Assembly: GCA_006386115.1 (NCBI GenBank)
Contig: VFIW01000053.1
Location: forward strand, 225,453-289,452
Direction of reading: 5' to 3'
Length of the DNA: 64,000 bases
DNA from: Globisporangium splendens
Taxonomy: Eukaryota > Oomycota > Peronosporomycetes > Pythiales > Pythiaceae
The notes under the pieces were generated by a model. It made no database searches. It saw only the letters and a program-made list of their open reading frames with translations, and was not told the origin of the DNA. Shown in pieces: positions 21,379-32,400 of the stretch; the first letter of the stretch is position 1, and the number at the start of each line of letters is the position of its first letter. A program made the translations under genes and the position numbers.

Positions 21379-23047
21379 TAACGAGCGCACTGTGAGCTTA
21401 CATATATTGAAAGTGCTTGGTTTGACTGTCAAATGGAAGCAGCCAAACAGATAGGCACACACATGTCAATGCCTTGCTTCACGCATACACGAATTGCTTT
21501 TCATTTATAAAGGAAAATCATGTGCGCTCACCACCAAATGGGAATAAAGGTATTTATTCAATTGCTGCTTGTACTGATAGTGACAAAGGAGTTGATTAAT
21601 TTGCTGATGTGTCGCTATTAGAAGAGTGGCCGGCTGTGCTGTCAACGACCGCACTATGCGTAATACTGCACGCGGCTTCACAAAGGGACCGAAATGAAAA
21701 CAAACGATGATACTCAGTTGGCCAGCGCAAAACGAGACATGTTAATCACGCTTCTCTCAGCTTTATCCGGGATTTCTAGACGGTGGTCAACATTCACGAA
21801 GAGAGCAACGTCGTTGTCGCCTCTATTGTTCCAAGTCTGAGCTCCGGTGACCGCTTCATATATGCACATCGCAATCGAGCTCAAAGCCAAAAGAGACAAT
21901 CGTGGTGCCGTCGTAGAGATAGCGATCGCGTACTACGGATGGATCAGCTCGGCCCGTGCGGCGCATCTCATGTCACGCACGCGTGCAATCCAAATAACAC
22001 TGCAAACGCGGAGCTCGCGCATTGCATTCATGAAAAGTAGGGATTGGAATGGCGGCGCCAACTGGGGGAAGCACTTCATACTGTATAAGTCGAGTGCCGT
22101 GCTGCCACAACTCATACTTTTTTGCTCCAACTGTGCAAAATGGCAATCGCAGTATGAACATAGTTGGTGACGAGAGGAGGGCAAAGACACCTTAACTTGG
22201 CAGCAAGTTAGGCTGGACTCCTGCTTCTGCCAGAAGAGCGCAGTCTAACCAACGATAAATAGGGTCTGCAAAGGTAACAAACTTAGGCTGAGCGTTGAAG
22301 TCGGGAGCGTGATAGGATCGCGTTGATCGTGACAAGGGAGTTCATCATGACTGAGTCGTTGTCGATTGCATAGCTGAGAGCGCATCGAAGGCGGAGGCGA
22401 GCAATTGCTTGAACGCTGCAGAACTTGGACTGGTGTTTGCGTATTAACAGATTGCGATTCTGCCAGACAAGGGAAAACACAATGCTTCGAGTGATGTTCC
22501 ATGTCAGTGCGATACCTTGTGTGTGCTTCGTCCAGCGTTGTCGGATCGGTGAGTCGAGAAGCATAGTTGGTGGTGGATGATGCACTCTGTCGTAGGAGGG
22601 ACCTGACTGAAATGTCGAGGATCCCATGACGTAGCTGAATCGCCTCGCGTCATTGGTCGCGAGTGGGTACTGATGACGACGTCATAATGTTATCCACAAA
22701 ACAGCGCTGCCACTACATGTGAGTCAAAATAAGGGATGTATAAAAGTTTGCGCTCATTGACTAGGTAATAATCGTGCTGTGATTGAAACATAATCAATGT
22801 CATATATCGACAATATTCATTTATACATATGTATTACTTACAGGTAATCATTAGCATCCATGTCGTCTTCAACTTGGTTACGTGATCAAGGTCTGATTGC
22901 ATCAGCTCCAGCAGTCCAAAGTCTTTCATTTAGAAGATTTTCACAAATTACAGAGTGGATCATTTCGACAAGCATCCACTTGCCCCACCCAACGCCGATC
23001 ATTCCGCAAGTTGCCAGCTAGTTAAGAAGCGCCAGCCACAGAAAGCG
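21379..23047. other. intergenic, with a possible LINE remnant
   Basis: 1.67 kb with no intact gene. Apart from the retroelement-like minus-strand piece at 22283-22627 I see only short frames and AT-rich sequence near 22700-22850. Confidence 0.5.
22283..22627 (-). mobile_element. possible non-LTR retroelement remnant
   Basis: A 114-codon minus-strand frame contains ITRSIVFSLVWQNRNLLIRK followed by a basic helical stretch (VQAIARLRLRCALSYAI). This resembles the region after reverse transcriptase in LINE-type elements of oomycetes and plants, where a W-x-x-RN motif is typical. No RT, endonuclease, poly-A or target-site duplication was found, so it is at most a fragment. Confidence 0.3.
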
Positions 23048-24129
23048 ATGCCGTCGTTCCGCAAGCTGCAGGTGCACACGTTCTCGAGCGACTTCCGCAG
23101 CGCCACACACATCGTGGAGGAGCCCGAGCTCCCGACGCCGCGCGCCGGCAATGTGGTCGTGCAGAACCACTACGTCGGCATCAACGCCACCGACGTCAAC
23201 GTCACCAACGGCGGCTACGGCAACACGACGCTGCCCTTCGGCTGCGGTCTCGAAGCAGGTGCGCTTGTCTGATTGTGCATCATACATGGTGTGTCATCTC
23301 ACCAGCTCTGTGTATCAATGTGTCATTTTGTTGTATAGTCGGCGTTGTCGCATTGGTAGCAGGCGATGTGACCGACGTGAGCGTCGGTGATGCGGTTGCG
23401 TACCGCAGTCTTGGCGCGTTTGCCGAGTACACGGAAGTCGAGGTCGTCAAGCTCATCAAGACCCCAGGAGTGTCCCCAGTCTACGTGCCGCTCACGGTGT
23501 GCGGCGTGTCGGCGATCACGGCCCTGGAGAAAGTGGGCCAACTCGGCACGAATGAGACCGTGCTGGTGACGGCTGCTGCCGGTGGTACCGGTCAGTTTGT
23601 CGTGCAACTCGCCAAGCTCGCGGGCAACCACGTCATCGGCACGTGCTCGTCGGACGACAAGGTCGAGTACCTCAAGTCGCTGGGTGTCGACCGCGTGATC
23701 AACTACACGAAAGAGGACATTGGCACGGTGCTCAAGACCGAATACCCAAACGGTGTGAACCTCGTGTTCGAGAGCGTCGGTGGTGACGGGTACAAGACGA
23801 TCCTGGACAATATCGCGGTCCACGGCCGAATTCTCATCTTTGGCTCCGTCGCGAGCTACAAGGGAGCGAAGCTCGAGAACCCGCTGCTTTTCCACGAAGT
23901 CGGGCGGTACATCCAGCGCCGCTCGGTCTCGGTTCGGGGTTTCTTCATGCCCAACTTTGCAGAGTTCGGTCCTGAGTACATCGCCAAGCTCGTGAAGCTC
24001 ATTGATGAGGGAAAGATCAAAGCGGGGATTGATCCGACGGAATTCAAAGGACTCGAGGGCATCGCCGACGCGATCGACCGCTTGTACGCCAAGCAAAACA
24101 TCGGCAAAATGATCGTCAAGCTCGTGTAA
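23048..24129 (+). CDS. PTGR3/ZADH2-like NAD(P)H-dependent enone/quinone oxidoreductase
   Basis: Exons 23048-23258 and 23339-24129 (phase 1 junction GAAGCAG|...|TCGGC) give 333 aa. It is a medium-chain dehydrogenase/reductase without the zinc ligands of alcohol dehydrogenases: N-terminal GroES-like fold (NHYVGINATDVNVTNGGY), then the NADPH-binding glycine motif VLVTAAAGGTGQFVVQLAKL and VIGTCSSDDKVEYLKSLGVD, then VFESVGGDGYKTILDNIA and a C-terminal YAKQNIGKMIVKLV. The order and length match the prostaglandin reductase 3/ZADH2 group, which reduces enones and quinones. The ATG at 23048 has a GCG context and starts the homology. A truncated copy of its 3' end lies at 18133-18312. Confidence 0.92.
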
Positions 24130-24469
24130 TGGCTACAAATGTGATACGTGAAGTCGTTAAATGTTTCCAAATATTAGCTGATGCGCTTGAAACGCAGTCA
24201 AAAGCGTCTACTGCGTAACTCATTGAGGCTTGTGTCATGTTTCGAATGCATTCATAGCCAGCAAGCCCTCGTCCGCATCTGACAGAAGTCAGGACGTTTA
24301 TCAGAAGCAGTCGCCACATAGGGAGAAGAGTACGTGCTCCATTTTGATTTTCACGCACGCTAAACTCAACTGCATCGATCGCCAAAATATACAAAACTGC
24401 AAACGAATCTTACAGCACAAACAAAACTAAGAACACCTTGGTCGCACGACTTCCTCCCAAGAAACTCGC

Positions 24470-25110
24470 CTATGCCTTGCTCTCGAGCAGCGCTTTGCTC
24501 GCCATGCGGATTTCGTGCGTAAACTGGAAAAGCGTCGTGAGCATCTCCATTTGATCGTGCTCCAATTGGTCCAGGTTCTGTTCGTGTTTCTCAATCTCCA
24601 CGCCGAGCGCATTCAACTCATCGATTTGCTGTGGATCCACAGCAAATCCACCAGCACATCCCTGTACTGCAGTCGCTGGTGGACAGACAATCTGATCGAC
24701 CTTTTCTTTCAGGTTGACGACAACCGCGCTCTTCTCGTGGATTTGCGTGGCCATAGCTGCGCATTTGGTGTGCGATAGTTTCGTTCTCTGGTTGGATCCC
24801 CAGTTAGAGCGTTCAAACTGATACTTCGCTGCCGTATCCACTTTTCAAAACACGTGTTGTAGCGGGATAATGTTTCAGAGCGACACAACGGCACCGGAAT
24901 CGGGGTAACTCGTCCACCATTGCGATGGTGTTCGGTCGTCGTTGACGTCGGTCCTCCTTCCGAGATTTCCTTGCAGTAGGCATCAAGCGACAGGACGCGC
25001 TCGTGCAGGAGTTCGGCTCAACGATCTTGGAACGAGCGCCTTCGTGGTGCATGGAGTGACGCATTCGCACGAGAGAGCGGCTTGAGCGGTGGAAATTTGT
25101 ACAGATCCAT
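24470..25110 (-). CDS. unrecognised small coiled-coil protein
   Basis: Exons about 25110-24825 and 24756-24470 join in phase 1 across a 68-nt intron (gtatcag...gcgcag). The ATG at 25110 opens a convincing N-terminus (MDLYKFPPLKPLS), but a TGA is in frame at 25020-25018. Either a further 54-nt intron (gtgcga...ttgag, about 25070-25017) removes it, or the gene is interrupted there. Downstream are ELLHERVLSLDAYCKEIS, SETLSRYNTCFEKWIRQR, and a C-terminal helical region (IDELNALGVEIEKHEQNLDQ...FTHEIRMASKALLE) typical of coiled coils. Length is about 170-190 aa. It recalls small subunits of BORC/BLOC-type complexes, but I cannot assign it. The stop lies about 340 bases from the reductase stop; the two genes converge. 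Confidence 0.5.
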
Positions 25111-25252
25111 TTTCGTGGACTAACCGCAACAGAAGTTGCACAGCAGCTGAGAATGGCGAGATCGCCGTTCTAACTGTCACATGGTGGCTTTCAGTTGTTG
25201 ATTGAGATGGATCTGGCCGTCGTGACGTTGCACTTTTTTTCCCGTTTGCAGA

Positions 25253-25412
25253 GCCAAAAATGACCTTCACTCGGAGGAAACCCACAAATGTTTGAAGCTA
25301 GAAACGGCCTTCACTCAGAGGATCATTTGTAGCCACTTTATGGTGAGACCAAAAATAGACCTTCACTCATATTCCCAGTCGAAGTCCTGCCAAACATAAC
25401 TGTAGCCACTTT
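25253..25412. repeat. cluster of short direct repeats
   Basis: The word ccttcactc occurs three times (about 25264, 25309, 25360), two of them inside ccaaaaat(a)gaccttcactc. The word tgtagccacttt occurs twice (about 25328 and 25401). They lie in the 395-base gap between the coiled-coil gene and CFAP52 and look like a locally duplicated, diverged unit. Confidence 0.6.
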
Positions 25413-25505
25413 GCTGTGTCGAAAAGGCTCTCCAGGCTGTGGAACTGACCTCTGTTAAGTATATCTGCGGCACACTTGATAAAAGAACTATCATCGTGTG
25501 CTGTC

Positions 25506-27443
25506 TCAAGAAGTGTACACATTCCAGACCAAGATGCTGCCGTCGTCTCCGACAGACACCAACTGGCGGTCGTCGGGGCTGAATGCGACGCTACGAACGT
25601 TTCCCGAGTGGCCAACGCCGTCCAGGAGCAGCTCGCCGCTCGTGAAATCCCATATCTTGACAAGACGATCGCTGCTGCCAGTCGCAAAAATGTCGAGGGT
25701 GTGTACGACGGCGATGCAAGTGGCTTCTTCGTCGTACGCCTTGTGGATGATATGGACAGGCGACTCGATGCGCAGGTCCCAGTACGAGATGCGCTTCTCT
25801 TGCCCAGCGCTGAGTACGAGCTTCTGATTGTTCGAGAGCGCGACTGTGTTGATGCCGCCCATGCGCTGGACGTGGCTCGAGATGCGGCGCTCATTGCGCA
25901 AATCCCAGCACAGAATGCTTCGATCGCGGTTGCACGAGAGCACGTGCATGTCGTCACCGTACAGCGCCAAGTGGGTCACGGCCATCGCGTGCTCCTTCAG
26001 GTGCGAGACTATATCACGGCGACGGAGATCCCACACGCGGACCTCGCCGCCCACGCCCGCCGACACAATGAATCGCTAGTTGTGGCTCAGCACCATGGCC
26101 GTGACGCCGCCAGTGTGAGCATTATCGATCGACCACACGAGATGGGCTGTGTCGGCGCGATGGCATCGAATCGCGCCATCGGTCCATCCCGTGAGCAGCA
26201 CATCCAAAGAGTATTGGAGACACGTCGGTAGACCCGCGTTCGCGACACTGCACTTCGTCGTCACAGCGTAGTCCGATGCGTCCCAGACGCGGAGCGTACA
26301 ATCGCGCGAGACCGTCGCAAAGCGATCCGAGACGCCAGGGGCATACGCGACTTGCACAATGGCGCTTGAGTGGTTCTCGAACAACAGCGATGCGTGCAGA
26401 TTGCGCTGCGCCATGCGCAAGGAAACGACAAAGATCGAGCCCGCTTGGGTGCCTACAACAGCTTCGGTTTGCGCCGCGTTGAGCGCCAAGCCCGAGACCG
26501 CAGCATCGAGGAGTACGTGGCACGTATCGACGTATTCTCTGTCAAAATGCAGCATACTGCCGTCTCCGCCTCCGATGAGCACGCCAGCGTCAAAGTATGC
26601 AATCGAGTGGATACCGCACGAACACGCCGGGACATTCTTGACCAGCCGTTTAGTCTTGACGTTCACGACCGAGAAATCGCCACTCGTGCTGCCAGCGACC
26701 AGCGTCTCGCGGTCGGGAGAAAATTGCACGCAAGTGTAGTCGCGCACGGCACCCTGCTCGATCTTGTGACTCATGAGCTCGCCCGTCATCGGGTTGAGCA
26801 CCCAGAGCAGCAGCACGCGGAGACCCGCGGTCGCAAACTGGTAGCTCGTCGTGTCGCGACGCTTGATGTCGCGCGCCATTCCACCGAACGTGACTGCGGT
26901 GACGACGGCGCTCAGCTTCTGTTGCGTTGCACAGATATTGCCCGTGGCTACGTCCCAGATGTACAACCGACTGTCTTCAGGCACGCCGATCGAGCACAAC
27001 AGCCTCTCGTCGTCGGAGAACGCGAGCGCTGCGATCCCGTGGTCGTATTCCGAGAGACGGAACTGGAGGCGCTTGGACGAGTAGTCCCACACGAGCACAT
27101 CGGCGCTTTGCTTGCCACACTCACCAGACGCTAGCAAGCGGCCAGATTTTGACAGCGCGAGACACGTGATCGGCGCGTCGTGGCCGCGGAGAAACAACTG
27201 GCTGTGCGCGTCCTGGAACGAGGTCACGAGAATGGAGCCGCCCGACGGGTACAGGTACTCCAGACCGGATGGATGGTAGTGGATCGCATTCGGCACAGCA
27301 GAGAACCCGATCGTGTGTTCCAGTTCGATCGCTGGTGGTGTCCCAGAATCTGGTGATATGACGTGCTTCTTTTCTTGACGCTTTCCTCGACCAGCGGCAG
27401 TGCTAGCGTAGACTGAGCCACCGCTGTTGTTGTCGTACTGCAT
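25506..27443 (-). pseudogene. CFAP52: CFAP52/WDR16 WD-repeat protein with an in-frame TAG
   Basis: A single-exon frame from ATG 27443 to stop 25506 would encode about 645 residues, the length expected of CFAP52 (about 620), a doublet-microtubule inner protein of motile cilia. WD repeats are visible throughout: IWDVATGNICATQQKL, RVWDASDYAVTTKCSV, ILCWDLRNERRISSHV, ISYWDLRIESPVHIIH, KIWDFTSGELLLDG and a final ILVWNVYTS. At codon 456 (26078-26076) TAG interrupts a single WD repeat: ...GGVTAMVLSHN-stop-RFIVSAGVGGEVRVWDL. Both sides are in the same frame and both match the family, and no splice arrangement preserves the repeat. A C-to-T change from CAG would explain it. Apart from this codon it is undamaged, so it may be a recent pseudogene, a sequence error, or stop readthrough. 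Confidence 0.85.
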
Positions 27444-27723
27444 GGTTACCTTCGCAACGTGGCTCTCGCCTCAGACTTAAAACTGTCAGACTTCGGCGAG
27501 ATGTGATGATGTCGGCTGGGTCTGAGATGCTGCGTGAGCGTGTGAGAATGCAGAGAAGGCAGAAATATTCAAGTTCGAGATATGAATAGCTGCCTCAAGA
27601 ACCATTTTTGACTTTTTTTTTCTCATGCACGCACTCCCGTCTAAGCCACCAAACACAAAGCACAGCACACAACCCACTTACCTACCGAGTAGAACCACTT
27701 GAGCCCTTCTACAAATGCTCGTA

Positions 27724-29008
27724 TTAGTAATATACGTCGAAGCTGCCAATGTCGATCAGTCCGTGTGCCCCCACATAGCTCAAGCAGATGTAGTACGGTG
27801 GCAGGTGCTCCGCGCGATGCCACTCGAGCATCTGGGAGCCAATGTCTTGTTGCCGGTCAAACATGTTGAGGCGCATCACGCCGCGCGCCAGAAACACACG
27901 CCGCGGCAGCGTGAATTCTTGTAACTACAGAATTCATGTAGGTAGCTTCGTCAATATCCATGTGAGTATTTAGAAAGCCATAGCGCACTAAGAGAATACC
28001 TTCATATCCTGGATCGCGTCGTACTCTGGCGACACATAGACCACGGGTCCAAGCACTTCGTTCCCATCGGCATCACGTGACAGCTCGTAGAACGTGAACG
28101 AGAGGCGCATTGGCGAGTACGTTGGGTTCCCAGGGTACCAGTACACGCGGTACGGCGCCACGAGCACGCTGCTGATCAAGGAATCCGGTGCCGTGCTGTA
28201 TTCGATAAAGTCATTGTGACCGTTGTGCTGCCACGACGCCGAGCTGGCGGAAGCAACATTAAATAAACCAATTAGCCAGGCAGACAGGTCTACACATTAA
28301 AGCTCAGTAGCAAGGATGTCCAAACGTACGTGCTCCAGTAGCACGGCCGGCCACGCGCGCAGCCGCACTTGAGCTGGATGCGCTGCGCCCACTCCTGGTA
28401 GATCACCGGCTGTTGGGCGAGGATGCTGCGCGACAGGAAATCCACTTCGATCTCGCACGATGATCGCGTGAGCGTGTTCTCGGGCACTTCGGCCGGATTG
28501 TCCACTGACGAGCAGCCTGTTTTCATACATGCACACGCACCAGATAGGCACCAGCACCGCGTTATTGATGCGTGAGGTCGATGCAGTGAGCATTAAAACA
28601 CGCACCGCGCACATCGCGAAGAATCGGGAGATCGTCGCGTGGTGGCAAGGCGTTCAGCCTCAGCAGCCGCTTCCAATCATTGGCGCTTTTCGTAACAGGT
28701 AGAGGGCGGTTGCCTTGCGCCACGATGACCAGCCGATAGGCTAACGCGCGCCAGAGATCTAATAAAATGATGTGCACAACGAGACAGAAAAAAAGAAAAC
28801 GACATGATCAGCATGCGCATTTTCTAGTGACCATTGCAGCAAAGACTGGCAACGTACGGAACTCGTGGAGCAGCACGCGCAGCCACTGGGATGTGCACTC
28901 GAGCGCCAGCAGCGCGTTCACGTCCGCGAACTCGAGCGCCTGCGCCAGCAGCACCGGCGGCAGCTCGCTCCACGACGCAGCTCTTCGGACGAGCGGCTTC
29001 GCGGTCAT
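27724..29008 (-). CDS. F-box protein, At4g00755-like (copy B)
   Basis: Five exons: 29008-28858, 28758-28606, 28516-28330, 28243-28000 and 27924-27724, phases 1,1,2,0, giving 311 aa. The F-box-like N-terminus is SELPPVLLAQALEFADVNAL. Then DLWRALAYRLVIVAQGN, the Cys block GCSSVDNPAEVPENTLTRSS, CGCARGRPCYWS, FIEYSTAPDSLISSVLVAPY, RVYWYPGNPTYSPMRLSF, YDAIQDMKLQEFTLPRRVFL, and PPYYICLSYVGAHGLIDIGS. The block order is the same as in the plus-strand copy at 20066-21378, so the two are diverged paralogues. Copy B lacks the acidic Asn-rich insert of copy A and carries two extra introns. It probably acts as an SCF substrate receptor. The start is the first ATG of exon 1. Confidence 0.85.
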
Positions 29009-29449
29009 CTTTTGGGTATTGGTGAGCTCTCGGTTCCTGAACTGAGAATGGACAGTGCTAGACTCCCTCGTTTGAGTGACGTATAAAGTTGTACGTACTG
29101 TAGAAGTTGGATATAAGAACACACAGAGTTATTGGTGGACTTTGTGTCGAATGCAAAGAGCGAGTGATCCTGAACCCCACCTGATTGGATAAAATTAGAC
29201 GAAGATGTACCGCAAAAGTCTGGTATGAGAACAAGGTCAAGTTGCTTAGTGGCGACTGTGGCGATGCTGCGTGTGGAGCATGCAAAGTTTTGAAAAAGCT
29301 ACATCATGATTTCAATTTTGTCGTATTCGTAGACGGCACCTCTATCTATGAACTGTGTATGCTACCGTCCATTATCCTACCAGCAGCGCTCTCTCTTTCT
29401 TTCTCTCTCGAGTCTACATGCTGACGGAGCAGGATGAGCAGCAGCAGGA
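29009..29449. other. intergenic, no gene seen
   Basis: 440 bases between the F-box start and the GANP stop. A (CT)n run (about 29389-29410) is the only feature. Confidence 0.6.
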
Positions 29450-32400
29450 TCAGAGATCCCATCGGTTGACTTCTTGCCGGAGCAACTGCTGAAACCTCGC
29501 CGATGCCGCACGCTCGCGCGCGATTTCCTGTCGCAATCGCTTCATGCGCACGTCTTCTTTTCTCGCGTGATGTGAGAACTGCTGCTGTTGCTGTGAACGA
29601 CTACTGAAACTCGATGACGACGACACGTCAGCAGCAGCGACACCAAAGCTACGCTTCAAGCTTTTCAGCAAGAGCGACGACGTTTCCAGCGCTCTTCCTT
29701 CCGTTTGCTTCACCTTCTCCTTCACTGGTTGGTTGACTTGAGCAGCAGAGTCGGTGGTGACTGCAACCTCACTGAGCTCGATGGTGTACTGTGGACGCCA
29801 ATCTACCGAAACAAATAGACTCAAGTCGTCCACACTTTCAAGGAACGCGCTGTAGATCTCGTGGAGAAATTTCTTCCATGGCAGCATCGTCGTCGCCACT
29901 TCCGCAGGGACCAACTTGGTTTCTTCGTTGTCAGCCATCAGTGCTCCATGAATGGGAATCAGCTGGTTGTAAATGAGCTTCTTCAATTCGAAAGTCGATA
30001 CTTCAGCTGGTCCTCGCGGACTCGAAGCGAATATCCGATCGATGAACGATGCAATCTTCGCGAAATACCGATTGCATACATCGTGACGCTCGAGCAACTG
30101 TTGGGTTTCTGGTTCAATCGTTGTTGACACGAGAACGGACACCACTCTTTCGAACGCACGCCAGTTCTGGTCGGTATTCTTCCCATATCCAGGCACTGTG
30201 AGGATGTCCTGCAGCTCTGTTGGAGGGTATTCGTCACCGCCAATCGCGATCTCCGCACGAAGGTCGTCATAAATGCTGCGAGTCACTTGCTGCACATCCT
30301 CTTGTACGCTGATACTCGACGTCACACACCGATTGATCGCAGAACTGATGCCATTTTCGAGCAGCTCACGCACATCCAGGTTCTTCAATTTCAGTGGCTC
30401 AATCCATCTCTCGGAAAGCGAGACAAGCGCTCGCTGGAGCTGGTCGATCAGAGGCACGTTTTGCTTGTCATCTCCTGACACGAACTTGACATCCATGTTC
30501 ACGAATGGCGCAGTCTTCGCCACTAGTTGCTGGATCGACTTTTCCAAACTGCCAAGTGCCTCTCTTGTTGCTAATGAAGAAGAATCAATGTTGTCCAAAA
30601 TCAGCACGCAAACTTGACTGTGGCGCGGTATCACAGACAGCAACACTCCCACGTATTGGAACCACCGCTGGCGTCTTCCGCTGTCCTGAATTTCACTCAA
30701 CGCAAGCGGCAAAAGTAAAGCTGACGCTCCAGATACGGCTGCTTTGTGGTGCTCACCCTCGAACTTGTCCATGAAGCTCGCATTGACATAACGACAGCAA
30801 ACTGCGACACCGTCCGCTTCGGAGCAAAACACTTGATACGATGTGGGAGCATCGGTAACCGAAACTCCAAGTCTGGAAGCGCACCACACACCGAATGAAG
30901 AGATCTGATCGTCCAAAAGGTCTGCAACAACGAGCTTCCACCCGATCGGCGATGAATCAGATTTGCGTGCTTTCCGTAGTTGCGCGCCGACGATGGAGAG
31001 CACATCCAGACGCCGCCAGCTATCGGCAGTTGTTTCGACTGGATGGTCTGATGCAAGTTTGATCAGTTCGCTTGGGTTGCGCAGTCGAGTCCCGATGGTC
31101 GACGCTGCATTTACATCTTTGAACAACCACTGGATCGTGTTCTTTGGCTTGAAATGAGACACGCCATTAAGGAAGCGCGACGCATCGAGCTTGACTGGCG
31201 CAGGAATCTGCTTGCTTGCCTTCACGTATTTCTTCCAAGCATGGAACCGCAACTTCAGTATCGCCTCCTTCTGCTTCTTAATGCGAAGTTTGCGCTTCTG
31301 CTCGGCTCGTGCACGAGCAAGTTCCTCCTGGCGCTTTGCTTCCAATGCGGCTTCACGCCGCAATCGCGCTTGCTCCTCAGCAGCTTGCTGGCAGCGTCGT
31401 CGCTCAAGTTCCTCTGCAGCTTTTACTCTCGCTTCTTCTTCGCGCAATTCTGCTTCGCGACGCCTCTTTTCTTCGGCAAGCTTCGCCTTTAGCGCTTCCT
31501 GTCGTCGAGCTTCAGCCTCTCGTTCTCGCTTCGCTGCTTCTTCCGCTTCTTTCTGTTGCTTTTCCAGCTCGGCAATTTTTCGTAGCTTCTCTAGTTGTCG
31601 CTGCTTCTCCTGTTCACGAAGTTGCTCTTCAAGTTCCTGCTGACGTTGTAAAGCTTCAGCCTCTCGTTCAGCTTGTTCACGCGCTTTCGCTTTTGCTTCT
31701 GCTTCCGCCTTGGCTTCGCGGTCAGCCACTTCAGTAGCCGCCGCCTTCCTCTCTTGCTCAGCACGCGCTTTTTCTTCTTTTTCTCTTTGAAGTTGCGCAA
31801 TGCGTTGCATTACCATTTGCTGATTCCGCTCAAGCTCTGCTTTCCGTTTTGCAATGGCTTCCAGCTCATGCATTTTGTCGTCTCGATCTGCGACGTCTTG
31901 ATCATAATTTTGACTTGAAGCAAAATCATGCTGGTTTGAGGCAGGAGGTTGGATCATTCCATTTGCTTCGTGAGAGTTGCCTGACGACGAATAGTCGACA
32001 AAGTACGAGTACTTATCTTCGCACAGAGGCTGCGAAGGATAGAGCCTCGCTCGCTCCTTGAATTCCAAATCTTGAATCAAATGGCTTAGCGCTGGGTATT
32101 CCTCAGGATAGTACTCGGTCACACCGCGGCAGATATCTCGTCTCAAATAGTTCCTATTTCCATGGGCACAAATCGCGTGTGTAAGCAAGCCCAGAGTTGT
32201 TCAAAGGCACAAGCACTTGCAACAACACAACATGCGAGCATAACACATAACACCGTACCCTTGCTTTTGACCGACGTAGACTTTACTTCCGCGCACTTCA
32301 AGTGGTCGCTTGTTTTTTCGCAGTTGGATTTCTGAGCAACACGTGACGTTGTTAGCTTCAGCAACAAACAGTAGCGTAATTCGACAATCATAGCAAGATC

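Noticed and set aside
23323..24096. Long minus-strand frames opposite the reductase, and similar antisense frames over AATF, NTPase and LAP genes
   Set aside because: They are shadows caused by strong GC3 codon bias of the real gene on the other strand, without motifs.
26076..26078. Genetic-code reassignment of TAG/TAA to Gln
   Set aside because: Most genes here are open over hundreds of codons without internal TAA/TAG and end in ordinary stops, so a reassigned code is not supported.
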